From positions 124,001 to 188,000 of the forward strand of contig JAFUFK010000012.1 of the NCBI GenBank assembly GCA_017469925.1: a stretch of DNA of 64,000 bases, in the 5' to 3' direction. The DNA comes from Bacteroidaceae bacterium (GTDB taxonomy: Bacteria > Bacteroidota > Bacteroidia > Bacteroidales > Bacteroidaceae). Below are positions 50,676 to 59,583 of this stretch, in pieces. The notes beneath the pieces were generated by a model. That model saw nothing but the letters and a program-made list of their open reading frames with translations. It made no database searches and had not been told where the DNA came from. Made by a program: the position numbers and the translations under genes. Numbering within the stretch: position 1 is the first letter of the stretch; every line of letters starts with the position of its first letter.

Positions 50676-50938
50676 GAATTAAGGACGGATTTGAGTTGCG
50701 CGACGTCTGTGGCGAAAGCGTGATTGTGGCCACGGGCCGGAAGAATATCGACTTCAGCAAGGTCATCAGCCTGAACGAAAGTGCTGCCCTGATGTGGCGC
50801 GAGGTTGTGGGCCGTGACTTTGACGTGGAAGACCTCGTGAAGGTGCTGACCGACAACTACGAGGTTGACGAGGCCACGGCAAAGACGGATGCCGAGACTC
50901 TCGTGGCTCAGTGGCGTGAAATAGGGTTGGTGGATTAG
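50672..50938 (+). CDS. PqqD-like peptide-binding (RRE) protein
   Basis: 88 aa. Pattern of PqqD-family RiPP recognition elements: three-strand start (FELRDVCGESVIVATG), then VISLNESAALMWREVVGRDF and a two-helix end (VEDLVKVLTDNYEVDEATAK). Such proteins present leader peptides to modifying enzymes. Last gene of the rpoD operon; 4-nt overlap with the peptidase gene. It overlaps the convergent DUF5103 gene by 4 nt. Confidence 0.85.
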   Translation: MRIKDGFELRDVCGESVIVATGRKNIDFSKVISLNESAALMWREVVGRDFDVEDLVKVLTDNYEVDEATAKTDAETLVAQWREIGLVD

Positions 50939-52149
50939 TTCGACTTCATCACCCGATAGCCCACGAGCTGGTCGTAGCGCCCACCCTGCGGACGATAATA
51001 GACGAGGATGATGTATTCGTTCTCCGTTTCGTAGAAGTTACCGTCGGGCGTCGTGCCGTTCTCCCCTAAATACATATAGTTGTAGTAGCCCTGTTTCAGA
51101 TAGACGGAGGCCCGATACGCCTTTGCCTCGTCGTCGTAGGTCATCAGGCATCGCTCGTCGGGGAAGCCGTTGGCCCATTGTCCGTAGAGGTAGAGCGGCC
51201 CATTGAGCCGGGGCGTGCGTAGGGAGAAGTGTACCCAGAGGTATTCGCTCGTGGTGACGTCGTCGCCCTCGTCGTCGTTGTTGCGCATCACGAAGGCGCC
51301 GTTCTGGTCTTCGTCATAGACGTAGTTGCGGGCGGGCGTGTCGGCATAGAGCGTGGCGTGGTAGTAGGGCTCGTACCAACGCATGTAATCGACGTTCATG
51401 CCAGGCTTCTGCACGTCGAGAATCTCGAACTTATGGAACTCGTTGCCTGCCGGGAAGATGAGTTCGCGCCGATGGGTGAACTCCACCCCGTTGGACTTCT
51501 GTATGTTGGGGCGCAGGCCAACGACCTTCGTGTCCTGACGCCGGTTTTGCATGACCACGGTGTGAAGTTCACGCATGGGGTCGATGACACGATGGGGCCC
51601 GTAGGAGATGGTGTAGGAGAGTTGCTGATGCGACTGATTGAAGTCGATGTCCGTATTTCCGCTCAGTTCGGCCATGATGCTCATCGAGGGGTCGGCAATG
51701 CAGAACTCGGCCTGGAGCAGGGGCTCTTCGCGGTCGTCGTCCTCGAATATCTGTACACGGTAGTTGCCCGATAGTCGCAGACCCGTCTCTTCGTTAGGCA
51801 GTACGAGGCGGTAGTGGGTGTAGAGTTGGGTCGTGTTGAAGGAGTTCTCGTAGTCCTCGATAGGCTGGTCGTTGAAGCCTGCCAGGAAGTCGCTCTCGAA
51901 GAGTCCTTCCGTCTCCGTCCAGTCGGCGTTGCAATGCTGGATGTGATAGACGTAGCGATGGTAGTCGTGGCTCAACTCGTCGAACTCGATAGCGACGTGC
52001 TCCCCGCGTTCCAGGATGGGCGCGCGCAGAGGATTGTCGTTGACGAGCAATTGCAGCGAGCGGATGTCCTGGGAGAATGTCCGTTGCTCTTGTGCCTGGG
52101 CGGATGCGCAAAGGCAAAAAATAGCGATGAAATGGGCGAAAATCTTCAT
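50935..52149 (-). CDS. DUF5103 family exported protein
   Basis: 404 aa. Signal peptide ending CASAQA. Beta-rich throughout: RSLQLLVNDNPLRAPILERG, VYHIQHCNADWTETEGLFES, and PLYLYGQWANGFPDERCLMT with YYNYMYLG near the end, matching my memory of Bacteroidetes DUF5103. Function unknown. Its ATG overlaps the TAA of the DUF1460 gene. Confidence 0.85.
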   Translation of the reverse strand: MKIFAHFIAIFCLCASAQAQEQRTFSQDIRSLQLLVNDNPLRAPILERGEHVAIEFDELSHDYHRYVYHIQHCNADWTETEGLFESDFLAGFNDQPIEDYENSFNTTQLYTHYRLVLPNEETGLRLSGNYRVQIFEDDDREEPLLQAEFCIADPSMSIMAELSGNTDIDFNQSHQQLSYTISYGPHRVIDPMRELHTVVMQNRRQDTKVVGLRPNIQKSNGVEFTHRRELIFPAGNEFHKFEILDVQKPGMNVDYMRWYEPYYHATLYADTPARNYVYDEDQNGAFVMRNNDDEGDDVTTSEYLWVHFSLRTPRLNGPLYLYGQWANGFPDERCLMTYDDEAKAYRASVYLKQGYYNYMYLGENGTTPDGNFYETENEYIILVYYRPQGGRYDQLVGYRVMKSN

Positions 52150-52988
52150 TACTTTACTCTTATTACACGAATGCCGAGTTGCGACGGATGCTTGCCCATG
52201 TACTGATAGAGTGTCATGGGCTCGAGTACGACTCGCTTATGTATCTGGCTGGCATTGAGCAGATGGAGCCGGCCGTCGCGTCCCCATTTGGCGAAGCCGA
52301 TGTGGCTGGTGTCGAGGCCATCCTTGCGGGTGACGATGGCCAGTATGTCGCCATCGTGGATGATTCCCAATGGCGAATTCTTTGTCCCGTTGAGTTGGGC
52401 GCGAGGGATGTAGCGCACGATGCGGCCTTCCTCCTCCCGCTCGTATTGGCGGATGGCGGCCTGAGCCTTCGCGTCGTCCTTCAGCATAGGGTAGTATTGC
52501 GGATGCTGGCTCATGTAGTGGAGGTCGATGCGCTGTGTGGCCGTAAAGGGGGCCTTGTTGGCCGTTATCTCCTTTGCGATGCCCAGGCGTTCGTTGCTAC
52601 TTATCCATTGGGTGAAGTAGTGGTTGCGTGAAGGATATTGGTCGAGAACCCCGTCGCGATAGCGGATGCGCGTGAGATTGCGCCGGTAGTCCTCGTATCG
52701 CGTGCTGCCCTCTTGCTGGGTAAGGGCGAGCGCGAGGGCCGTCTCGACGAACGTCGTGCAGTCCAGTTCGCGCAGGTTTACGACCAATTGTTCCTGCTTG
52801 TTCACCTCGAGTGTCTGTGCCACATAGGGCACGCCAACGAGTTGTTGGGCATACCACAGATGGAGTGGGGCGGAGGCTTCGCTTCGTCCTTTCTCCAAGA
52901 GTTGCACGACGCGGAGGCTGTCGCCTTGGGCCGTAAGCCTACATGCCATGCAAAGCCCTACCCAAACAAATAATGCCAATCTCTTCAT
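52149..52988 (-). CDS. DUF1460 (NlpC/P60-like amidase) family protein
   Basis: 279 aa, signal peptide MKRLALFVWVGLCMACRLTA. Contains LRELDCTTFVETALALALTQ, where Cys is the likely nucleophile, and HDGDILAIVTRKDGLDTSHI with the catalytic His. The family (N-acetylmuramoyl-L-alanine amidase-like) cuts cell-wall peptide stems. Upstream neighbour is the peptidoglycan glycosyltransferase MtgA, 7 nt away, supporting a wall role. Confidence 0.88.
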   Translation of the reverse strand: MKRLALFVWVGLCMACRLTAQGDSLRVVQLLEKGRSEASAPLHLWYAQQLVGVPYVAQTLEVNKQEQLVVNLRELDCTTFVETALALALTQQEGSTRYEDYRRNLTRIRYRDGVLDQYPSRNHYFTQWISSNERLGIAKEITANKAPFTATQRIDLHYMSQHPQYYPMLKDDAKAQAAIRQYEREEEGRIVRYIPRAQLNGTKNSPLGIIHDGDILAIVTRKDGLDTSHIGFAKWGRDGRLHLLNASQIHKRVVLEPMTLYQYMGKHPSQLGIRVIRVK

Positions 52989-52995
52989 ATCTTCT

Positions 52996-53715
52996 TCACT
53001 TCTCTACGTCTTTACTTCTCCACTTCTTAAACTCCTCAAGGCTCTCGATGTATCGCATCTGCCGCATAATCCAGGTCTGACGCTTGAGCATGTAGGGCGA
53101 CGGGTCTTTTGAACTGTATCGAAGCGGGTTGGGGAGGGTGGCTGCAATCAGGGCCGAGTTGGCCTTCGTCAGGTCTCGGGCAGGATAGCCAAAGTGGAGT
53201 TGGCTGACCGCCTCTGCTCCGTAGATGCCATCACCCATCTCGATGCTGTTGAGATAGACCTCCATGATGCGTTGCTTGCCCCACAAGACTTCGATGAGGC
53301 CTGTGAAATAGACCTCCAGACCCTTCCTCAACCATGAGGCGCGAGGCCAGAGAAATACGTTCTTGGCCGTCTGCTGGCTGATGGTCGAAGCCCCTCGATT
53401 GCGTCGCCCGTCCTTCCGTTCCTTGATGGCCTTGTCTATCTCTCCAAAGTCGAAACCGTGATGTTCCAAGAAGCGTTGGTCCTCGCTCGCCATGATGGCT
53501 GCGGGGAGTGAGGGCGATATCTCCTCGAGGGGTACCCAATGATGGCGCAGGCGAATGACCTCGCCTCGGCTCATCTGCTGGGCGCAACGGATGAGCATCA
53601 GTGGCGTGACATAGACGGGACACCAGCGGAGTACTAAAACAGAGAGGATTGTACTCCCAAGGAATAGGAGCACAATCCATCTCAAAAGTCGTTGTAGCTT
53701 ACGGAGAATCTTCAA
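52996..53715 (-). CDS. mtgA: Monofunctional peptidoglycan glycosyltransferase
   Basis: 239 aa. One membrane helix (about 12-33), then the GT51 domain: AAIMASEDQRFLEHHGFDFG (catalytic Glu in SEDQRF), GASTISQQTAKNVFLWP, and KQRIMEVYLNSIEMGDGIYG. No transpeptidase domain. Polymerises lipid II. Followed 7 nt later by the DUF1460 amidase gene. Confidence 0.95.
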   Translation of the reverse strand: MKILRKLQRLLRWIVLLFLGSTILSVLVLRWCPVYVTPLMLIRCAQQMSRGEVIRLRHHWVPLEEISPSLPAAIMASEDQRFLEHHGFDFGEIDKAIKERKDGRRNRGASTISQQTAKNVFLWPRASWLRKGLEVYFTGLIEVLWGKQRIMEVYLNSIEMGDGIYGAEAVSQLHFGYPARDLTKANSALIAATLPNPLRYSSKDPSPYMLKRQTWIMRQMRYIESLEEFKKWRSKDVEK

Positions 53716-53739
53716 TGCGTAATCCTCCCTTTAGCAGGT

Positions 53740-54456
53740 TTACTGCAGTGTGCCTTCTTCGGCAGCCTTGATCATAGCGTCGCTGGCATAGAGGTAAACC
53801 TCTACACGACGGCTGGCAGCCATATCTTCCTTACCGTCGGCCTTGTATATGAGGTATTCGGGATTCTCACCATAACCGGTAGCGCTCTTGATTTGCTTCG
53901 TCTTGACGCCGCAGTTGTTGATCAGGTAGTTGCTTACGGCATTGGCACGATTCTGGCTCAGGGTCAGGTTCGTAGCGTCGGAACCATCACTGCTTGCGAA
54001 ACCACAGATGGCTACGTCGCAGTCGTCATAGACATTCAGCACGTTGGTGGCAAACTGACGCAGGCTGCTCATGGCACCAGAGGTCAGGGTGGACTTGCCT
54101 ACAGAGAACAGGATACCATTGTCGAAGGTAACCTTTACGCCGTCCAGACCGTTAGAGTCCTTAATCTTCTCAACCTGGGCAGCTTCAAGAGCCTTGGCAG
54201 CAGCAGCGGCCTTGTCCATCTTGCGACCAATCAGCGTACCTGCAGTAGCACCAACAGCCGTACCGGCAGCAGAACCGATGATGGTACCCATCTTCGTGTT
54301 GCCCGTCAGCTTACCAATCAGTGCACCAATGCCAGTGCCGGCAGCACCACCAGCAGCAGTACCGATGAGAGCGCCCTTACCCGTGTTGCTCATGTTGCAA
54401 CCCGAAACTACAAGTGCAAGGCACATAGCACTTGCCCAAACTTTCAATCCTTTCAT
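53740..54456 (-). CDS. OmpA-family lipoprotein with glycine-zipper domain (YiaD-like)
   Basis: 238 aa from ATG 54456 (MKGLKVWASAMCLALVVSGC, Cys20). Glycine-zipper repeats (GAASG/GTAAGGAAGTGIGALIG, then SAAGTAVGATAGTLIG) are followed by an OmpA C-terminal domain: VTFDNGILFSVGKSTLTSGA, CDVAICGFASSDGSDATNLT and LSQNRANAVSNYLI, which binds peptidoglycan. Anchors outer membrane to the wall. Confidence 0.92.
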   Translation of the reverse strand: MKGLKVWASAMCLALVVSGCNMSNTGKGALIGTAAGGAAGTGIGALIGKLTGNTKMGTIIGSAAGTAVGATAGTLIGRKMDKAAAAAKALEAAQVEKIKDSNGLDGVKVTFDNGILFSVGKSTLTSGAMSSLRQFATNVLNVYDDCDVAICGFASSDGSDATNLTLSQNRANAVSNYLINNCGVKTKQIKSATGYGENPEYLIYKADGKEDMAASRRVEVYLYASDAMIKAAEEGTLQ

Positions 54457-54496
54457 AATCAAAATTGTTTAAGAGTTAATACCATAAATCTCGGGA

Positions 54497-54504
54497 CAAA
54501 GTTA
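54497..54504 (-). promoter_or_regulatory. -7 box for the OmpA-family gene
   Basis: CAAAGTTA on the plus strand, TAACTTTG on the minus strand, about 40 nt before the ATG. Confidence 0.6.
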
Positions 54505-54579
54505 ATCATAATTTCCGATATAACAAGCAGAAAGCCTTCGGATTTGCAGAAATTATTTGGCATTTCGCTCGAAATGCAC

Positions 54580-54587
54580 TATCTTTG
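54580..54587 (+). promoter_or_regulatory. -33/-7 promoter of proS
   Basis: TATCTTTG with TTTG at 54556-54559 (20-nt spacing); ATG 38 nt downstream at 54626. Confidence 0.68.
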
Positions 54588-54625
54588 CACCCGAAATAGG
54601 AATAAATATATAAAGAAGTAACAAT

Positions 54626-56107
54626 ATGGCAAAAGAACTGGACTTCCTCACAAAGCGAAGTGAGGACTATTCGAAATGGTATAACGAACTGGTGGTCAAG
54701 GCCGATTTGGCTGAGCAGTCGGACGTGCGCGGATGTATGGTCATCAAACCCTATGGTTATGCCATCTGGGAGAAGATGCAACGCCTGCTGGACGACCGCT
54801 TTAAGGAGACGGGCGTGCAGAACGCCTACTTCCCCCTGCTCATCCCGAAGTCGTTCCTTTCGCGTGAAGCCGAGCATGTAGAAGGCTTTGCCAAGGAATG
54901 TGCCGTGGTAACCCACTACCGTCTGAAGACCAACGAGACGCACGATGGCGTCGTAGTGGACCCTGCCGCCAAGCTTGAGGAGGAACTTATCATCCGTCCT
55001 ACCTCGGAGACCATTATCTGGAATACGTATAAGAATTGGATTCACTCCTATCGCGACCTGCCCCTGCTCATCAATCAGTGGTGTAACGTCATGCGCTGGG
55101 AGATGCGCACCCGTCTCTTCCTCCGTACTTCGGAGTTCCTTTGGCAGGAAGGCCACACCGCCCATGCCACCCGTGAGGAGGCTGAAGAGCGTACGAAGCA
55201 GATGATTCAGGTCTATGCCGACTTTGCCGAGAAGGTGATGGCCATGCCCGTCATTCAGGGCGTGAAGAGCGAGACGGAGCGCTTTGCCGGCGCACTCGAC
55301 ACATACACCATCGAGGCCATGATGCAGGACGGCAAGGCCCTCCAGTCAGGTACCAGCCACTTCCTGGGCCAGAACTTCGGTAAGGCCTTCGATGTACAAT
55401 TCCTCAACAAGGACAATCAGGCTGAATACGCCTGGGCAACCTCTTGGGGGGTATCGACTCGTCTGATGGGTGCCCTCATTATGACCCACAGCGACGACAA
55501 CGGCCTTGTCCTGCCTCCGCGCCTTGCCCCTATCCAGGTGGTCATCATCCCCATCGGCGGCAAACCCGAGCAGATGGCTGCCGTCGATGCGGCTGTGGCT
55601 CCCATCTTGGAAGAACTCAAGCAGAAGGGCATCAGCGTGAAGTACGACAATGCCGACAACCGTCGCCCGGGCTTCAAGTTTGCCGACTACGAGCTGAAGG
55701 GCGTGCCCGTGCGCCTTGTCTTGGGTGCGCGTGATTTGGAGAACGGCACCATCGAAGTAATGCGTCGCGATACTCTGGAGAAGGAGACACGTCCCTTGGA
55801 GGGCATTGCCGAGTATGTGCGTCAGTTGCTCGACGACATTCAGGAGAACATCTACCAGAAGGCCCTTGCCTACCGCGATGCCCACATCTACGAGTGCGAC
55901 GACTATGAGGAATTCAAGAGTCGCGTGAAGGAAGGCGGCTTCTTCCTTTGCCATTGGGATGGCACGGCCGAGACGGAGGCTAAGATAAAGGAAGATACGC
56001 AGGCCACCATCCGTTGCGTCCCCTTCGGCTTCGAACAGACGCCCGGTGTGGATATGGTAAGTGGTAAGCCCTCGAAGTGCCGCGTACTGATAGCACGTTC
56101 CTATTGA
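54626..56107 (+). CDS. proS: Prolyl-tRNA synthetase (archaeal/eukaryal-type, no editing domain)
   Basis: 493 aa. Class II core: [20 protein letters not shown] (motif 1 region), [16 protein letters not shown], the motif 2 loop [20 protein letters not shown], and motif 3 [20 protein letters not shown]. Anticodon-binding domain IQVVIIPIG...[20 protein letters not shown], then a C-terminal zinc-like extension. Shorter than the bacterial-type enzyme and without the INS editing insertion. Confidence 0.96.
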   Translation: MAKELDFLTKRSEDYSKWYNELVVKADLAEQSDVRGCMVIKPYGYAIWEKMQRLLDDRFKETGVQNAYFPLLIPKSFLSREAEHVEGFAKECAVVTHYRLKTNETHDGVVVDPAAKLEEELIIRPTSETIIWNTYKNWIHSYRDLPLLINQWCNVMRWEMRTRLFLRTSEFLWQEGHTAHATREEAEERTKQMIQVYADFAEKVMAMPVIQGVKSETERFAGALDTYTIEAMMQDGKALQSGTSHFLGQNFGKAFDVQFLNKDNQAEYAWATSWGVSTRLMGALIMTHSDDNGLVLPPRLAPIQVVIIPIGGKPEQMAAVDAAVAPILEELKQKGISVKYDNADNRRPGFKFADYELKGVPVRLVLGARDLENGTIEVMRRDTLEKETRPLEGIAEYVRQLLDDIQENIYQKALAYRDAHIYECDDYEEFKSRVKEGGFFLCHWDGTAETEAKIKEDTQATIRCVPFGFEQTPGVDMVSGKPSKCRVLIARSY

Positions 56108-56108
56108 T

Positions 56109-57365
56109 ATGAAGCGCTCTCCTTGGCATTGGGTTTCGAGCCTCTTCGCCGCTGAGGAGATTCCTGCGAGCATTGTCACATACGTGGCGCTGCTCATGTT
56201 CTTGCAGACCGATACATCGCCCACGATGGCCACGTGCTATTGTGGGCTGCTGTTTTTGCCCTGGGTGTTGAAGTCCTTCTTGCGCCAGCGCGTGAGACAG
56301 ATGGGCCACTTCCGCCGTCAGTTGCAGTGGCTCGAACTGGCCACCGTGGCCACACTGATGGCTCTGGCCTTCGTCTTCCTGCGCTACATGCACCGTAGTC
56401 TTTGGCTCTTCTCGGGGCTCTTCCTGCTCTCCCTCCTTACAGCCTGGCACGAACTGGCCGCACGCATGTACTACGAGCGCATGCTCCGTCCGCGCCTTCA
56501 GCGCTTCTTCAATGGTCCCAAGATGGTGGCCTCGCAATCGGCCGTGGTACTCACCTACGGGTTGCTCATCATGTTCGTGGGTGCCCTTCAGGTCATCTAT
56601 CGCCGTATCGGACGTTCGTGGAACGAGGGCTGCTACCTCGTGGCGGGCATCTTCCTGCTCTTTGCCATCTACCACCTCTTTGCACTCCGTAGGCCTCATG
56701 TAGGCGACCGCCACCAGCGCGGAAGCACTATCGCTGCCGTTCGCACTGAGCTCTACGTCATCGAACGCATCCGCCAAAAGCCTCATTGGCTTCTGGCCGT
56801 CATGTCGCTCTTCCTCCTTCTCTTGCCCCAGGGGCTGATGTTCTATAGCCGTGTGCTCTTTCTCCTGACTCCTACGACCAGTGGCGGACTTGGTTGCACA
56901 CTCATCGACCTCGGTTTTGCCCAAGGCACGATAGGCGTTATCGCCTTCTCCGTAGGCCTTCTTCTGGGACGCCAGCTGATGCAGTGGGTCGAACCCGCCC
57001 ATAGTTTCTGGTGGATGGCCATTCCGTTGGGCCTTTCGCCGTTAGTCTATCTGCTCATGAGTTTCGAGCCTCCCACGTCGCTCATGGTGCTTTGTGTGGC
57101 CACCTTCCAGGCTCAGTTCTTTTTCGGCTTCGGGCTCAATCTGGCTATGCTGTTCGTACGCTATATCAGTGGCGAGCGCTATCGCAACACCATCAACTAT
57201 CTCTATATCCCTCTCATAGCCCTCGCCATGCTGCCCCCAATTATGATTTCGGGTTGGCTCGTGGGGCGGATGGGCTTCCGGTGGTTCTTCCTGCTCGATG
57301 TTCTCACCGCGCCCCTCGCATGGCTGGTTGTCGGGCACACTTATCGGCGTTTCTTGTCCGATTAA
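56109..57365 (+). CDS. MFS-type membrane protein (AmpG-like, divergent)
   Basis: 418 aa with about 12 hydrophobic helices. N-terminus FAAEEIPASIVTYVALLMFL and LLFLPWVLKSFLRQRVRQMG resemble the AmpG-like MFS protein beginning at 63725 (AEALPYMAVMTLSVIMYTNL; WLYLPWVIKPLWSPLID). It lacks the conserved SPLID/D motif present in the latter. Substrate unknown. Starts 1 nt after the proS stop, so cotranscribed. Confidence 0.8.
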   Translation: MKRSPWHWVSSLFAAEEIPASIVTYVALLMFLQTDTSPTMATCYCGLLFLPWVLKSFLRQRVRQMGHFRRQLQWLELATVATLMALAFVFLRYMHRSLWLFSGLFLLSLLTAWHELAARMYYERMLRPRLQRFFNGPKMVASQSAVVLTYGLLIMFVGALQVIYRRIGRSWNEGCYLVAGIFLLFAIYHLFALRRPHVGDRHQRGSTIAAVRTELYVIERIRQKPHWLLAVMSLFLLLLPQGLMFYSRVLFLLTPTTSGGLGCTLIDLGFAQGTIGVIAFSVGLLLGRQLMQWVEPAHSFWWMAIPLGLSPLVYLLMSFEPPTSLMVLCVATFQAQFFFGFGLNLAMLFVRYISGERYRNTINYLYIPLIALAMLPPIMISGWLVGRMGFRWFFLLDVLTAPLAWLVVGHTYRRFLSD

Positions 57366-57410
57366 GCAAAATTTTGCCCACTTTTTATTGTCCCGAACCA
57401 TATTTATTTA

Positions 57411-57418
57411 TAACTTTG
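57411..57418 (+). promoter_or_regulatory. -33/-7 promoter of the four-module DUF4859 protein
   Basis: TAACTTTG with TTG at 57388-57390 (20-nt spacing). The leader to ATG 57489 is about 65 nt, with ATTAACC words. Confidence 0.65.
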
Positions 57419-57488
57419 TGCGGAGAGACATGAAAACGGATACATGAATTAACCAACTTTTATTAACCTTTAACTATTATTACATGGT

Positions 57489-59513
57489 ATGAAAACTACA
57501 CTAACGAAATCACTTTTGGCCCTCTTGGCCTGCTTGTTTGTGACCACCACCACTTGGGCACAGACCGAGGGCGAAGGCGAGGAAGAAGTAACCTACGAGA
57601 TTCCCACTCCCTCCACGCTCGTAGAGAATGAACTGAACATCGTGGGTTCTACCGACGTGACCGTTGAGCAATATCCCCGTACGGGATACGATGCCGACGG
57701 TTTCGACTTCGACTTCACCGAAGCTATCACCAAGTTAGGCGTGCCCAGTGCTGAGGAGTTCTCGGCCATCCTGCTCGACTTGCTCTACGCGCCCCAATAC
57801 TTCATGGGCGACGAGACATTGCCTGGCGGCCCCAAACTCGACACGCTGAGCCATGAGTTTACGGCCAATAATGGCTTCTGGATGCGTCCTGTGCTTGACG
57901 AGGATGAAAACGAAACCACAGAATTGGCTTCGGCTCCCTATGGAAACGACGACAAATTCTATGCCGAGGCTTTTGCCTTCGATGCTGAGACGGGCAAATT
58001 TACCTTCAATGTTGGTCAATACCCCAACCAGTTGCGTGGCGGTCAGAACTACTATGCCAACATCTACATCGTCTATGGCGACAAGGCTTGGCGCCTGCAC
58101 TTCGAGTTCACAGTCATCAAGCAAGACACTGGTACGCTGGCCGACTATAACAAGGTAGGCGAGGCCACGAACATCGTAGAGCAAGAACCCACGACCAACT
58201 ACTCCACCGTAGGAGTGGTGGTTGACATGGAGACCATTGCCGCTGAACTGGGTTGTGCCGTCGAGGACATCCGCATGGCAGCCCTCAACACCGATGGCGA
58301 CTTTGCAGGAACCACGGCCAACAATGGCGGATTCTGGTTCAATGCCGACGGCACCGTGTGCAACTGGGGCTCTGAGGCCAAGATTTTCATCGAACCCAAT
58401 ACCGAGGGCAACTATTCTCTGCTCAACGTAGGTCAGTATCCCAGTGCACTTGGCGTTGGCGACGAGACGAGTGCCACTGTCTATTTCATCGGCGGTGAGA
58501 ACTACTATGCCCTCACCGTGACCCTTCAGGTCATTGCTCCCCAACAGCCCGACGTTGAGTTCAAGAGCGTTGATGAGCGTGGACTCGTAGCCCTCTCGCT
58601 TGTGCGCAACGACTACCCTTGTGACCAGTATCCCAAGATTGAGCTTTCCGAAATCGAGAGCATCCTGGGTACCACTAGTCCTAAACTCTATGGTTTGGCC
58701 ACCGACGAGAATGCCGAAAAACTCGGTAGCATCTATACCGACGCCTACAGCTGTGACCCGAACCCAGGCTTCTGGTTGAATGCAGAAGGACGTGTATCCG
58801 TTTGGGGCGACTCCAATGCTCGTGTGGGCGTCAGCTACCTGAGCGATGGTACCTTCCAACTCTTCCAGCATCCGGGTCGCAATGCCGTGGGCGAGACGTT
58901 CACGACCACACTCTTCCTTGTCAACATCACTTCGGGCGACATGATGACCGTAAACCTCTCCGTTCGCTTCGTCGATGAAATCAGCGAGAAGGAAATTGTG
59001 GGCAGCGAGGATGGCCTGCTTATCCCCGTTGGTAAAGATAACTTTGAGGTAGTCGTTGACCTGAAGCCCGCAGCCGACTCACTGGGCGTCAGCATCGAAG
59101 ACCTGCTCAGCGAAACTCCCCATCTGCGTGGCTTTATGAAGAGCGGCATCTATGGCGAGGCACAGGATGCCTCTACAGGCCTTGGCTTCGACGAGGATGG
59201 TGGCTACAACATCTATGGCAACATCTATTTCACGATTGAGTACGATGCTGTTCGCGATGAAGTGCTCCTGACCTCTTCTTGCACCAGTGACATTACTGAA
59301 GGCTTTAATGTACCTATTAAGTTCTGCTTCGAAGTGGATGACAAGCAGTATGTCGTTAATGCCCGCCTCGTTTCGGAGGACGTATATGTAGGCATCGACA
59401 AGGTTGGTGCAGAGAATGCTGACCACCTCATCTATGACCTCGCTGGCCGTCGCATCGAAAAGCCCGTCCGTGGTCTCTACATCCAGCAGGGCCGCAAGGT
59501 TGTGATTAAGTGA
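57489..59513 (+). CDS. Secreted protein with four DUF4859-like modules
   Basis: 674 aa. Signal peptide ending TTTWAQ. Four repeats of about 130-150 residues (about 45-215, 220-355, 356-500, 505-635). Three of them share NNGFW/NGGFW/NPGFW, the first two share VGQYP with a final ITVxLxV-like strand, and the third has QHPGR at the same point. C-terminal tail YDLAGRRIEKPVRGLYIQQG plus RKVVIK is sorting/anchor-like. Probably surface-located with binding modules; no catalytic motif. Convergent with the metalloprotease carrying one such module. Confidence 0.83.
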   Translation: MKTTLTKSLLALLACLFVTTTTWAQTEGEGEEEVTYEIPTPSTLVENELNIVGSTDVTVEQYPRTGYDADGFDFDFTEAITKLGVPSAEEFSAILLDLLYAPQYFMGDETLPGGPKLDTLSHEFTANNGFWMRPVLDEDENETTELASAPYGNDDKFYAEAFAFDAETGKFTFNVGQYPNQLRGGQNYYANIYIVYGDKAWRLHFEFTVIKQDTGTLADYNKVGEATNIVEQEPTTNYSTVGVVVDMETIAAELGCAVEDIRMAALNTDGDFAGTTANNGGFWFNADGTVCNWGSEAKIFIEPNTEGNYSLLNVGQYPSALGVGDETSATVYFIGGENYYALTVTLQVIAPQQPDVEFKSVDERGLVALSLVRNDYPCDQYPKIELSEIESILGTTSPKLYGLATDENAEKLGSIYTDAYSCDPNPGFWLNAEGRVSVWGDSNARVGVSYLSDGTFQLFQHPGRNAVGETFTTTLFLVNITSGDMMTVNLSVRFVDEISEKEIVGSEDGLLIPVGKDNFEVVVDLKPAADSLGVSIEDLLSETPHLRGFMKSGIYGEAQDASTGLGFDEDGGYNIYGNIYFTIEYDAVRDEVLLTSSCTSDITEGFNVPIKFCFEVDDKQYVVNARLVSEDVYVGIDKVGAENADHLIYDLAGRRIEKPVRGLYIQQGRKVVIK

Positions 59514-59527
59514 TAGATACACTATAG

Positions 59528-59575
59528 GCAAAGAAAAAGGAGGCACCCGTTGGGGCGCCTCCTTTTTTCTTTGTT
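59528..59575. terminator. Bidirectional terminator
   Basis: AAAGAAAAAGGAGGC and GCCTCCTTTTTTCTTT arms around ACCCGTTGGGGC, with A and T runs on the outside; serves both convergent genes. Confidence 0.85.
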
Positions 59576-59583
59576 ACCGAGAA

